Shown here: positions 8,260 to 16,735 of the stretch, piece by piece
Position numbering within the stretch: the stretch's first letter is position 1
How the letters are laid out: each line of letters opens with the position of its first letter
DNA from: Pseudodonghicola sp048268305
GTDB lineage: Bacteria; Pseudomonadota; Alphaproteobacteria; Rhodobacterales; Rhodobacteraceae
Assembly: GCF_048268305.1 (NCBI RefSeq)
Contig: NZ_JBLWVT010000001.1
Span: 496,001-560,000 of the forward strand
Length of the DNA stretch: 64,000 nucleotides
Direction of reading: 5' to 3'
The notes under the pieces: model-generated
Told to the model about the DNA's origin: nothing
What the model saw: only the letters and a program-made list of their open reading frames with translations
Databases searched by the model: none
Made by a program: the position numbers and the translations under genes

Positions 8260-9815
8260 TGAGCGCGGTGCCGGTCGATGAACCGCAGGTGACCCCGCGC
8301 CGGGTCGCGGCCTTCATGGTCATGGTCTTCGGCATGTTCATGGCGATCCTGGACATTCAGATCGTCTCGGCCTCGCTGCCCGAGATCCAGGCCGGGCTGG
8401 GCGCGTCTTCGGACGAGATTTCCTGGGTGCAGACGGCCTATCTGATCGCCGAGGTGATCATGATCCCGTTGTCGGGCCTGCTGGGCCGGATGATGTCCAC
8501 CCGCTATCTCTTTGCGGCCTCGGCGGCGGGGTTCACCGCCGCCTCGTTCCTCTGCGCCACCTCCAGTTCGATCAACGAGATGATCCTGTGGCGGGCGCTG
8601 CAAGGGTTCCTTGGCGGCGGCATGATTCCTTCGGTCTTCGCCGCGGCCTTTACCGTCTTTCCGCCCTCCAAGCGCAATGTCGTCTCGCCGATGATCGGCC
8701 TGGTGGCGACATTGGCGCCGACGGTGGGGCCGACGGTGGGGGGCTATCTGTCTCATGCGATGTCCTGGCACTGGCTGTTCCTGGTCAACGTGCCCGCCGG
8801 CATTCTGGTGACGATTGGGGTTCTGACGCTGGTCGATTTCGACAAGCCCGACTGGTCGCTGTTCGATCGTTTCGACTGGCTGGGGCTGGGGGCGCTGGCC
8901 TGTTTCCTGGGGGCGATGGAATACGTGCTGGAGGAAGGCCCCTCGAACGACTGGTTCGACGACCGGGCGGTGGCGATCCTGTTCGTCGTCATGGTCGTGG
9001 GCGGTGTCACCACCTTCTGGCGGGCCTTCACCCGGACCGATCCGGTGGTGGATTTCAGCGCCTTCGCCAATACCAATTTCGCTGTCGGGTCGATCTTTTC
9101 CTTCGTGATGGGGATCGGGCTTTACGGGATGACCTATCTCTATCCGCTCTACCTCTCCTCGATCCGCGGCTATGACAGCCTGATGATCGGCGAGACGGTC
9201 TTTGTCTCCGGGTTGGCGATGTTCTTCACCGCGCCCTTGGCCGGCGCTCTGGCGTCGCGGATCGACCTGCGGGTGATGCTGATCTTCGGCTTTCTCTGCT
9301 TTGGCCTGTCGTCCTGGATGCTGACCGGGATGACGGCGGACTGGGATTTCCAGGAACTGCTGGTGCCGCAGATCCTGCGGGGCATGTCGCTGATGATCTG
9401 CATGGTGCCGATCAACAACCTGGCGCTGGGCACCCTGCCGCCGGCCAAGATGAAGGGGGCGTCGGGCCTTTACAACCTGACGCGCAACCTGGGCGGCGCG
9501 GTGGGGTTGGCCATCATCAACACGGTGCTGACCGATCGCGGCGCGCTGCATGCCGAGCGGTTGAGAGAGGCGCTGAACTGGGCCAATCCCGAGGCGTTGC
9601 GCCAGCTTGCTCTGATGGAGGCAAACCTTGACGCCCAGGGGCTGAACGGCAGCAAGGCGGCGCTGGCGCAGATGGCCGGCCGGGTGACCGAACAGGCGAC
9701 GGTGATGTCCTTTGTCGACGTCTTCGTGCTGCTGACTGCGGTGTTCGTCGGGCTCGCGGTGATGGCGCTGCTGATGAAGCCGCCGCCCAAGGGGGTCAAG
9801 GCGCCGGCGCATTAG
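8259..9815 (+). CDS. DHA2-family MFS drug transporter (EmrB/QacA type)
   Basis: A 518-residue proton-antiport permease with about 14 membrane segments. The first helix carries LDIQIVSASLPEIQ (the DHA2 motif D1 region), followed by SWVQTAYLIAEVIMIPLSGLLGRMMSTRYLF (motif A) and LQGFLGGGMIPSVF, LAPTVGPTVGGYLS (motif C). It is translationally coupled to the adaptor gene just upstream. Together they form an EmrAB-like inner membrane unit exporting hydrophobic toxicants, controlled by the divergent TetR. The substrate is unknown. Confidence 0.93.
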   Translation: MSAVPVDEPQVTPRRVAAFMVMVFGMFMAILDIQIVSASLPEIQAGLGASSDEISWVQTAYLIAEVIMIPLSGLLGRMMSTRYLFAASAAGFTAASFLCATSSSINEMILWRALQGFLGGGMIPSVFAAAFTVFPPSKRNVVSPMIGLVATLAPTVGPTVGGYLSHAMSWHWLFLVNVPAGILVTIGVLTLVDFDKPDWSLFDRFDWLGLGALACFLGAMEYVLEEGPSNDWFDDRAVAILFVVMVVGGVTTFWRAFTRTDPVVDFSAFANTNFAVGSIFSFVMGIGLYGMTYLYPLYLSSIRGYDSLMIGETVFVSGLAMFFTAPLAGALASRIDLRVMLIFGFLCFGLSSWMLTGMTADWDFQELLVPQILRGMSLMICMVPINNLALGTLPPAKMKGASGLYNLTRNLGGAVGLAIINTVLTDRGALHAERLREALNWANPEALRQLALMEANLDAQGLNGSKAALAQMAGRVTEQATVMSFVDVFVLLTAVFVGLAVMALLMKPPPKGVKAPAH

Positions 9816-9840
9816 CCGGCTCGCGCTGGCCTCGGGGCCA

Positions 9841-10290
9841 TCAGCCCAGCGGTTTTTCGAAATAGACCCGGTCGAAGCCATCCTCGTGCCGCCGGCCGGT
9901 TTCGACATAGCCGAGGCGCGGGTAGATCGACAGATTCTCGACCATCTTCACATTGGTATAGAGCTGGACCGAGCCGAGCCCCCGCCTGCGCGCCTCGCTT
10001 TCGCACCGGGCGATCAGCGCCTTGCCGATGCCCTGGCCGGCGGCCTCGGGGTGGACCGCGACGTTCTCCAGAAACATGTGATCGCCGCGCGGGAAAGAGA
10101 CGATGAACCCCTGCAATGTGCCCGTGGTCTCATCTTCGGCCACCTCGATGTCCCCGGCGGCAATCTGGGCGGCGAAATCGGCCAGCATTGGCGCCGGTTT
10201 GCGCCCGATCGCCGCGACATAGCGTTGATAGGCCGCCATGGCACAGGCGCGGATCGCCTCCTCGTCCGCTGCGGTCGCGGGTCTGATCAT
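9841..10290 (-). CDS. GNAT family N-acetyltransferase
   Basis: A 149-residue GNAT enzyme transferring an acetyl group from acetyl-CoA to an unknown amine. The acetyl-CoA binding loop appears as NVAVHPEAAGQGIGKALIARCE (V-x4-Q/R-x-x-G-x-G/A pattern) and the late part YPRLGYVETGRR is typical. The start MIRPATAADEE is chosen because it follows AGGGAGGAAGGAC; the upstream ATG has no such site. It converges on emrB with 25 bases between stops and no clear terminator. Confidence 0.87.
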   Translation of the reverse strand: MIRPATAADEEAIRACAMAAYQRYVAAIGRKPAPMLADFAAQIAAGDIEVAEDETTGTLQGFIVSFPRGDHMFLENVAVHPEAAGQGIGKALIARCESEARRRGLGSVQLYTNVKMVENLSIYPRLGYVETGRRHEDGFDRVYFEKPLG

Positions 10291-10409
10291 GTCCTTCCTC
10301 CCTGAGGTCGCTGGAAAAATCTGCACGGATTCTGTGCCGGGGCAAGTTCCGAGACGCGGCTCACGGCACTGTGAGCGATCTCATCTTGCATTACATGCTG
10401 GATTCATGT

Positions 10410-10437
10410 TTAGCGAGCTAAGAACTTAGTATGCTAA
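10410..10437. promoter_or_regulatory. Likely MarR operator: nested inverted repeats upstream of marR
   Basis: Two 13-base half sites, TTAGCGAGCTAAG and CTTAGTATGCTAA, face each other across two bases with 10 of 13 positions matching. Each half is itself a near palindrome (TTAG...CTAA). The site ends 15 bases before the marR start, so autoregulation is likely. A weak TTGCAT -35-like hexamer sits at 10386. Confidence 0.6.
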
Positions 10438-10452
10438 TGATCTGAGGCGCTG

Positions 10453-10887
10453 ATGTCTGTCGATTCCGAGGTTCTCGATGCCCTGCTGCGGGTGATGCGC
10501 GAGTTGCGCCGGCATTATGATTCCAGCGCGCGCGAGGTCGGGTTGACCATGTCGCGGGCACGGGTGCTGTCGACCCTGGTGCGGATGGATGGGGCGACGC
10601 AGGCAGAGCTTGCCACCGAGCTGGAGATCGAGGCGCCGACGTTGAAGCGTCAGGTCGATGCGCTTTGCGCCGCGGGGCTGATCGAACGGCGGGCGATCGA
10701 CGGGGATGCCCGCAAACGGGCCTTGTTCCTGACCCCCGCCGCCCGCCAGATTCGCGTCGTCCACTTCATTCAGGCTGCACGGGCCGGTCTGCTGACCGGG
10801 ATCAGCGACGAGGATCAGGCGGTGACCTTGTCGGTGTTGCAGCGGATCGAGCAGAATGCCGCCAATCTGCTGGGGCGGGACGAATGA
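10453..10887 (+). CDS. MarR family transcriptional regulator
   Basis: A 144-residue winged-helix MarR protein: dimer helix MSVDSEVLDALLRVMRELRRHYDSSAREVGLTMSRARVLSTLVRMDGATQAELATELEIEAPTLKRQVDALCAAGLIERRAIDGDARKRALFLT in order, with the wing DGDARKRALFLT intact. Its stop overlaps the next gene as ATGA. Cotranscription with an MFS pump and adaptor plus the upstream palindrome suggest a substrate-induced repressor of its own efflux operon. Confidence 0.92.
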   Translation: MSVDSEVLDALLRVMRELRRHYDSSAREVGLTMSRARVLSTLVRMDGATQAELATELEIEAPTLKRQVDALCAAGLIERRAIDGDARKRALFLTPAARQIRVVHFIQAARAGLLTGISDEDQAVTLSVLQRIEQNAANLLGRDE

Positions 10888-12536
10888 GCGCCGCCGCCCA
10901 GCCCGCTGCTGCCCAGCCCGCCGCCGCCCAGCCCGAGGCGGCGGCGGCGCTGCCGATCCGCCAGGCGCTGCCCTATGTCGGGGCAGGGGCGCTGGTGGCC
11001 TTGTCCCAGGGGTTGGGGCAGGGCTTCGTTTCGAACAATATTCCGCAGATCGCCGGCGATCTGGGGATCACCACCACCCAGGCGAGCTGGCTGATGGTGG
11101 CCTATATCGTGCCGCGTTCGGCCTTGCCGTTGATGCTGATCAAGATCCGCGCCCAGTTTGGCCTGCGCCGCTTCGCCGAGGTCAGCATCGTCATCTATGC
11201 GCTGATCGCCTTCGCGGCGCTTTGGATCAATGATTGGCGCTCGGCCATCGTGGTTCAGGCCCTGTCGGGTGCCGCTTCGGCGCCGCTGTCTACCTTGGCA
11301 TTCCTCTATGTGCTCGAGCCGATGTCGGCGCGTTTCAAGATGGTGCTGGGGCTGCCGCTGGTGATGGCGTTTCTGATGGCCGGGCCGCTGCTGGCGCGGG
11401 TGGTTTCTCCGGTGCTGATCGGGGATGGCGGGCTTATACGGGTGCACCTGACCATTCTGGGGCTGGGAATGGTGTCGCTGGCCGCCATTTTCCGTCTGCC
11501 GCTGCGGCCGGTGCCGCATGCCAAGGTGATTCAGGCGATGGACGTTGTCAGCTTCGGGCTGATCCTGCTCGGCTTCGCCGGGCTGGCGACCGCCTTCGTG
11601 ATCGGGCCGATCCGCTGGTGGACCGATGCCGCCTGGCTGGGCTGGGTGCTGGCCGGAGCCACTGCGGCCCTGGCGCTGGCGATGATGATCGAACTGCGCC
11701 GCGCGGCGCCGATGCTGGACGTGCGCTGGCTGGCCTCGCCGGCGATTTTGCACCTGATGGCAACCCTGTTCCTGTTCCGGGTTATCCTGTCCGAGCAGAG
11801 CTCGGGCGCGCCGAAGATGCTGCAGACCCTGGGAATGGGGCCCGCGCAGATGACCGATCTGTTCGTGGTGATCGTGATCGCCACCTTCGTCGGGGCGCTG
11901 GCCTGCCTGGCCTGGATGCGCCCGGGGCGCGAGGCCTATCTGCATCTGGTGGCCCTGGCGCTGATCGCGGCGGGGGCCTTCATGGATGCCCATGCCACCT
12001 ATGACACGCGGCCCGAGCAGATGCTGATCAGCCAGGCGCTGATCGGCGTAGCGGGCATGTTGTTCATGCCGCCGGCGATGATGGCGGGCTTGCTCTCGGC
12101 GCTGGCGAAGGGGCCGAATTACATCCTGTCCTTCGTGATCGTCTTCGTTTCGACCCAGAGCCTGGGCGGGGTGATCGGGTCGGGCCTGTTCTCGACCGTG
12201 GTGAACCTGCGTCAGGCTTTTCATATCCAGCAACTCGCCGCCGAGCTGACGGCGACCAGCCCCGCCGTCTCCGCCGAGATCGCCAGCCGCATGGTGTCGC
12301 TTGCGCCCTATGCCCCCGATCTGGCGCAACGCAAGCTGCAGGCGATGTCGCAGATCGCCGCCGAAGCCTCGCGTCAATCCTATGTGCTGGCCTATAACGA
12401 TGCCTATTTCCTGACCTTCCTGATCGCCGTCGTCGCGGCGGGGCTGCTGCTGTTGCATCTGTTTCGCGACGCGCTGGTTGCCCGCGCTCTGCGCCTCTCC
12501 TCTCCCTCTGACACCAAGAACCAGACCCAATCATGA
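10884..12536 (+). CDS. MFS transporter, DHA2-like, with Ala-Gln-Pro repeat N-terminus
   Basis: A 550-residue polytopic permease with about 12-14 membrane segments. The core start LPYVGAGALVALSQGLGQGFVSNNIPQIAGDLGITTTQASWLMVAYIVP is DHA2-like, but motif A is weak (IKIRAQFGLRRFAE). The first 20 residues are a low-complexity AAQP repeat. It overlaps marR upstream and the HlyD-type gene downstream, both by ATGA, so the three are one operon. It differs from the neighbouring EmrB-like pump and is related to the aromatic-acid or fusaric-acid-type DHA2 branch at best; the substrate is not inferable. Confidence 0.88.
   Translation: MSAAAQPAAAQPAAAQPEAAAALPIRQALPYVGAGALVALSQGLGQGFVSNNIPQIAGDLGITTTQASWLMVAYIVPRSALPLMLIKIRAQFGLRRFAEVSIVIYALIAFAALWINDWRSAIVVQALSGAASAPLSTLAFLYVLEPMSARFKMVLGLPLVMAFLMAGPLLARVVSPVLIGDGGLIRVHLTILGLGMVSLAAIFRLPLRPVPHAKVIQAMDVVSFGLILLGFAGLATAFVIGPIRWWTDAAWLGWVLAGATAALALAMMIELRRAAPMLDVRWLASPAILHLMATLFLFRVILSEQSSGAPKMLQTLGMGPAQMTDLFVVIVIATFVGALACLAWMRPGREAYLHLVALALIAAGAFMDAHATYDTRPEQMLISQALIGVAGMLFMPPAMMAGLLSALAKGPNYILSFVIVFVSTQSLGGVIGSGLFSTVVNLRQAFHIQQLAAELTATSPAVSAEIASRMVSLAPYAPDLAQRKLQAMSQIAAEASRQSYVLAYNDAYFLTFLIAVVAAGLLLLHLFRDALVARALRLSSPSDTKNQTQS
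10896..10940 (+). repeat. Three 15-bp in-frame tandem repeats
   Basis: Units GCCCAGCCCGCTGCT, GCCCAGCCCGCCGCC and GCCCAGCCCGAGGCG encode repeated Ala-Gln-Pro-Ala-Ala at the N-terminus of the MFS protein. Unit length is a multiple of three, so slippage would change length but not frame. Confidence 0.9.
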
Positions 12537-13570
12537 CCAAAGCTCACACTCTTCCCACCGCCATCGCCGGGATTATCGGACTTGCCGGGGTGCTCCTGTT
12601 GCTGTTCGCCTGGCATTTGCCGCCCTTCGCCTCGGCCATGCCGACCACCGAGAACGCCTATGTCCGCGGCAAGGTCACCACCTTGGCGCCACAGCTTGCC
12701 GGCTATCTGGTCGAGGTCGACGCGGTCGACTTCCAGGAGGTGAAGAAGGGCGACGTGATCGCCCGGATCGACGACCGCATCTATCGCCAGAAGCTGGCCC
12801 AGGCCGAGGCCAATCTGGAGACCGCGAAGACTGCGCTCGAGGTGGCCGAGCAGAGCGTGCGGTCGGCCGAGGCGTCTGAGCGGTCGGGCGAGGCTTCGCT
12901 CGATGCGGCGCGGTCGACCCTCGACAATGCGCAGACGAGCTGGGATCGCGCCCAGGCGCTGATGGCGCGGGGGATCAAGTCGCAATCCAGTCTGGATCAG
13001 TCCGAGCTGACCCTGCAGCAGGCCAAGGCCGCCGTGCGTCAGGCCGAGGCGCAACTGCAGGTGCAGAAGGAGAGCATCAACAGCGCACGGGTGCAGATCC
13101 TGGCGAAGAAGGCGGCGATCGACAGCGCTGAAGCGACGGTGGCGCTGGCCCGGATCGACCTTGAGAACACGGTGATCCATGCGCCCTCGGACGGCCGCCT
13201 GGGGCAGGTCTCGGCCCGGGTGGGGCAATATGTCACCGCCGGCACCGCGCTGGTGTCGCATGTCGGGCGCGATTACTGGGTGATCGCCAACTTCAAGGAA
13301 ACCGGCATTCAGGGCATGCAGATCGGTCAGTCGGCCGAGTTCAGCGTCGATGCGCTGGGCGGCCAGGTGTTTCACGGCCATGTCGACTCCTTCTCGCCGG
13401 CCACGGCCTCGGAATTCAGCTTGCTGTCGGGCACCAATGCCACCGGGAACTTCACCAAGATCGCACAGCGGCTGCCGGTTCGAATCTCGATCGACGCGGA
13501 TCAGGCACCGGCGGCGCTGCTGGCGCCGGGCATGTCGGTGGTGGTGGAAGTCGATACAGCGAAGCCTTGA
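12533..13570 (+). CDS. HlyD/EmrA-type membrane fusion protein (second efflux unit)
   Basis: A 345-residue adaptor with an N-terminal membrane segment (IAGIIGLAGVLLLLFAW), the biotinyl-lipoyl motif TENAYVRGKVTTLAPQLAGYLVEV, a long Ala/Gln/Glu-rich helical hairpin (about residues 85-185), the closing half IDLENTVIHAPSDGRLGQVSARVGQYV and a beta-barrel with NFTKIAQRLPVRISI. It overlaps the MFS gene by ATGA and closes the marR operon. An outer membrane partner is not encoded nearby. Confidence 0.92.
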   Translation: MTKAHTLPTAIAGIIGLAGVLLLLFAWHLPPFASAMPTTENAYVRGKVTTLAPQLAGYLVEVDAVDFQEVKKGDVIARIDDRIYRQKLAQAEANLETAKTALEVAEQSVRSAEASERSGEASLDAARSTLDNAQTSWDRAQALMARGIKSQSSLDQSELTLQQAKAAVRQAEAQLQVQKESINSARVQILAKKAAIDSAEATVALARIDLENTVIHAPSDGRLGQVSARVGQYVTAGTALVSHVGRDYWVIANFKETGIQGMQIGQSAEFSVDALGGQVFHGHVDSFSPATASEFSLLSGTNATGNFTKIAQRLPVRISIDADQAPAALLAPGMSVVVEVDTAKP

Positions 13571-13691
13571 AAAGTGAACTGACTTGTTTAGTTTTGCACA
13601 GGGAGCCGTGCGCCAGCGCAAGGTCGTTCGCTGGAAATTCGCCTGTGTTTCGCGTAGCTTGCCCCCTGTAAGATCGAGATGAGGACAAGAG

Positions 13692-14666
13692 ATGTTGCGC
13701 AAAGTCGCCGCTGTGATCGCCGCCATGTCATCCATGGCCACATGGGTTCAGGCCGGCACGCTGGAGGAGGCTCCGGTCGGCGTCGTCGCCGTGGCGGAGC
13801 AGCAACCGGCCCAGATGCGGCGCCATGGCTTGGGAGCCGGCGTTTTCTGGGGCAATGATTTCCTCGGCGATCACGATGATCGCTGGCGCACCGGCTCGAT
13901 CGGCGGGTCTTATGTGCGTGGCTATGACTGGACCGGCACGGCGCCGGCCGCGCTTGGCGATCTGATCGAATACCGCTTTCTGACCCAGGTGATCGCCCCC
14001 GACGATCTGGTGACGCCGAACGCTTCGGACCGGCCCTATGCCGGGGCGATCTCGCTCGGGGTGCATAGCCATATGAACCGTGGCGGGCTTGAGGTGGCGC
14101 TGGGGGGCGATCTCGTGTTCATCGGGCCGCAGACCGGTGTCGACAACTTTCACAAGACATTGCACGACCTCTTTGGGTCGGTCGAGCCGAGCGCGGCGAT
14201 GCTGGCCAATCAGATCGGCAATACTGTCCGCCCCACCGCGGTGGCGGAGGTCGCGCGCAGCTATGATCTGAGCGAGCGAACCACCTTGCGTCCTTTCGTC
14301 GAGGCGCGCGCCGGGGATGAGACCCTGTTGCGCGTCGGGGCTGATCTGATGATCGGCCCGGCCGGGCGGGGCGAGCTGCTGGTCCGTGACCCGGTCAGCG
14401 GGCATCGGTATCGCGTCATCTCTGCCGGGCAGCGGGGCTTCAGCTTCACTTTCGGCGGTGATATCGCCTATGTCGCCGACAGCGTCTATTTGCCGTCCTC
14501 GCGCGGCTATGCGCTCAGCAACCACCGCGATCGGCTCCGCGCCGGGGTGCACTGGCAGGGTCAGCGGGCCGGCGTCTTTCTCGGCGTCGCCTATCTGGGG
14601 GAAGAGTTCGAGGCGCAGCCCGAAGGCCAGACCGTCGGGCTGCTGCAGGTCAAGCTGACGTTTTAA
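13692..14666 (+). CDS. LpxR-like outer membrane lipid A deacylase (DUF2219)
   Basis: A 324-residue secreted protein with a signal peptide (cleavage likely after WVQA, about residue 21) and a beta-barrel pattern ending in LLQVKLTF. LpxR family marks are present: GND near residue 55, TGS at 68, DRPYAG at 113 and GPQTGVDNFHKTLHDLFG, whose His at 158 matches the catalytic His of Salmonella LpxR, with Asn55-Asp56 as the calcium-site pair. Family members remove the 3'-acyloxyacyl chain of lipid A in the outer membrane. It is a single gene; a GAGGACAAGAG site precedes the ATG. Confidence 0.8.
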   Translation: MLRKVAAVIAAMSSMATWVQAGTLEEAPVGVVAVAEQQPAQMRRHGLGAGVFWGNDFLGDHDDRWRTGSIGGSYVRGYDWTGTAPAALGDLIEYRFLTQVIAPDDLVTPNASDRPYAGAISLGVHSHMNRGGLEVALGGDLVFIGPQTGVDNFHKTLHDLFGSVEPSAAMLANQIGNTVRPTAVAEVARSYDLSERTTLRPFVEARAGDETLLRVGADLMIGPAGRGELLVRDPVSGHRYRVISAGQRGFSFTFGGDIAYVADSVYLPSSRGYALSNHRDRLRAGVHWQGQRAGVFLGVAYLGEEFEAQPEGQTVGLLQVKLTF

Positions 14667-14765
14667 GATCACAGTCTAACTGCCCGGGATCCAGAAACTC
14701 TTTCTTCGGTCGAGTTCATTTGTTAACCTCCTCGCAACAATAAAATTGAGGCAGGCACAGAGCAG

Positions 14766-15830
14766 ATGAGAACGGGCTTTCGTGGCACGTTCGTTATCTC
14801 TTGGTCGCAGACAGAGATCGACGGTCTGGAGGACGCGCCGCTCGGTGCGCTCGAGATCGGGGCGGCATGGTCCTGGCGCGGGGATACCCTGCGTGTCGAT
14901 GGCCCAAACGGGCTGCTGCGGCTGGAAGGCGCGGACGGAGAGGTAGAGATACGCAGACGTGCGGCGCGCAGCGTGCGCCGTCTGGTCGGTGCCGCGGTGC
15001 AGAATGTCACCGATCTCGACGCCGTTGCCGTCGATGATCCGCTGATGGACCGTTATTTCGTCGTCACCGATGGCGCCCGCAGCTATACCGTCACCCTGAT
15101 CGAAGCCGGCGGAAGCCGTCGGCCGCTGCTGATGTTCATTGACGATCTGCCGCCACGGCATACCGATCTCTGGGTGGTGCGCCATTCGCTCGCCGCCTCG
15201 GCCGACCGGTCACAGGGGCAGGGGCAGGGCGGGGTGATCTGCTTTACCCCCGGCACCCGACTGGCGACACCGGAGGGCTATCGCCCGATCGAGGAGCTGC
15301 GCGAAGGCGATCTGGTGCAGACCCGCGACAATGGGGCGCAGCCGGTGATCTGGACCGGCAGCCGGCGGTTGAGCGGGGCGCGGTTGCATGTGATGCCGCA
15401 TCTGCGCCCGATCCGCCTGCGTCCCGGCGCGCTCGGCATCGAACGCCCGGATCAGGAGCTGCTGGTCTCGCCCGAACACCGCATGCTGGTGCACGGCCGC
15501 GCCGCCCGGGCGCTGTTCAACACCGACGAAGTTCTGGTCGCCGCCCGCGATCTGATCAATGACACCACGGTGATTCAGGATCACGCCCTGCGTGAGGTCA
15601 CCTATGTGCATCTGTTGCTGCCGCAGCATGAGATTCTCATCGCCAACGGGGTGGAAACCGAAAGCTTCCATCCCGCCAATGCCGATCTCGGCTCGCTGGA
15701 GGCAGGGGATCGCGACCGGCTGCTGCGGCACCTGCCCGGTCTTGATCGCGATCCGGGGCTCTATGGCCCCGCCGCCCGGCCCAACCTCACCCGGTCCGAG
15801 GCGGCAATCCTGATGCATGAGGCGGCTTAG
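14766..15830 (+). CDS. Hint (hedgehog/intein) domain protein
   Basis: A 354-residue protein with an unrecognised N-terminal half and a C-terminal Hint domain. The Hint block starts at Cys159 (ICFTPGTRLATPEGYRPIEELREGDLVQT), continues with VIWTGSR and LLVSPEHRMLVHG, and ends HLLLPQHEILIANGVETESFHP. These blocks mark the self-processing Hint fold of hedgehog and inteins and are very common in Rhodobacterales, often on secreted RTX-like proteins. There is no signal peptide or RTX repeat here. Whether it cleaves itself at Cys159 is unknown. It is a single gene with about 99 bases of spacer upstream. Confidence 0.85.
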   Translation: MRTGFRGTFVISWSQTEIDGLEDAPLGALEIGAAWSWRGDTLRVDGPNGLLRLEGADGEVEIRRRAARSVRRLVGAAVQNVTDLDAVAVDDPLMDRYFVVTDGARSYTVTLIEAGGSRRPLLMFIDDLPPRHTDLWVVRHSLAASADRSQGQGQGGVICFTPGTRLATPEGYRPIEELREGDLVQTRDNGAQPVIWTGSRRLSGARLHVMPHLRPIRLRPGALGIERPDQELLVSPEHRMLVHGRAARALFNTDEVLVAARDLINDTTVIQDHALREVTYVHLLLPQHEILIANGVETESFHPANADLGSLEAGDRDRLLRHLPGLDRDPGLYGPAARPNLTRSEAAILMHEAA

Positions 15831-15907
15831 GTCCGTTGGTCAGCTATGCGGACCTTCCTGACATTCGCCGATAGGCGGCAGCCGTATATCGGCCCGCAAT
15901 GCTTCGA

Positions 15908-16735
15908 TCACCAGCGGGGCAGGTTGCGTTCGGCAAACTGCCGGAAGGATATCGGCTCCCGCCCGGTCAGCTGCAGGATTTCCGGGGTGGTCCGGTCCTC
16001 GCCCCCGTCGCGAATGACCTCGTCGAGATGCGCCAGCGCCTCGGCATAGTCGCGCGGCAGGCCCTGGGCCATGTGGCGCCGCACCAGATCCGCACTCTCC
16101 AGGCTGACATGGCGGACCGGACGCAACAGCAGGCCCGAGATCACCCCTGCGACATCACCGTAGCTCAGCGCTTCCGGGCCGGTGAGAATGGCATCCCTGT
16201 TGAGCGAGGTTTCGACCGTCAGCGCCGCGACAGCCGCCGCGGCGATGTCATCGGCGCTGATGAACCCGACGCGGCCGGTGCCGGTTGCGCTGAAGATCGC
16301 GTCTTCTTCGCGGATGGTCCGGGCATGCGGGCCGTGCGAGAAATTCTCCATGAACCAGGACGGCCGCAGGACGGCCCATTCGGGCACGGTCGCGGCGAGC
16401 CAGGCATGAACCTCGCCCATCATCGGGCCGCCTGACGCGAATTGCGACGAGCTGAGCAGCACGAAACGCCTGGTGCCACGCGCCATTGCGCGCTCGAGGA
16501 TCGGCTGCATCACCGCCAGATGGTCGGTGCGGTCGGTGGGCGCCACGAGATAGGCGGCAGTGCAGCCGTCGAACGCGGCGGCGGAGGCCGGGTCGGCCCA
16601 GTCGAACGGGACATCGCTTGCCGCTTTCGGGCGCCGGGTTCCGATCGCCACCGGAATGCCCCTCTCTTCGAGGCGCCGGGCGACGCGGCTGCCGGTGGTG
16701 CCGGTGCCGCCCGTGACAAGAATACGCTCAGCCAT
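15908..16735 (-). CDS. NmrA-like NAD(P)-binding oxidoreductase (atypical SDR)
   Basis: A 275-residue Rossmann protein starting MAERILVTGGTGTTGSRVARRLEERGIPV, with the NmrA/HSCARG glycine motif GGTGTTG and the downstream LLSSSQFASGG and RPSWFMENFS blocks. Such proteins bind NAD(P)H and act as redox sensors or reductases. Its start overlaps the end of the SnoaL-like gene by 8 bases, so they are coupled, and the pair is divergent from a TetR gene. Substrate unknown. Confidence 0.87.
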   Translation of the reverse strand: MAERILVTGGTGTTGSRVARRLEERGIPVAIGTRRPKAASDVPFDWADPASAAAFDGCTAAYLVAPTDRTDHLAVMQPILERAMARGTRRFVLLSSSQFASGGPMMGEVHAWLAATVPEWAVLRPSWFMENFSHGPHARTIREEDAIFSATGTGRVGFISADDIAAAAVAALTVETSLNRDAILTGPEALSYGDVAGVISGLLLRPVRHVSLESADLVRRHMAQGLPRDYAEALAHLDEVIRDGGEDRTTPEILQLTGREPISFRQFAERNLPRW

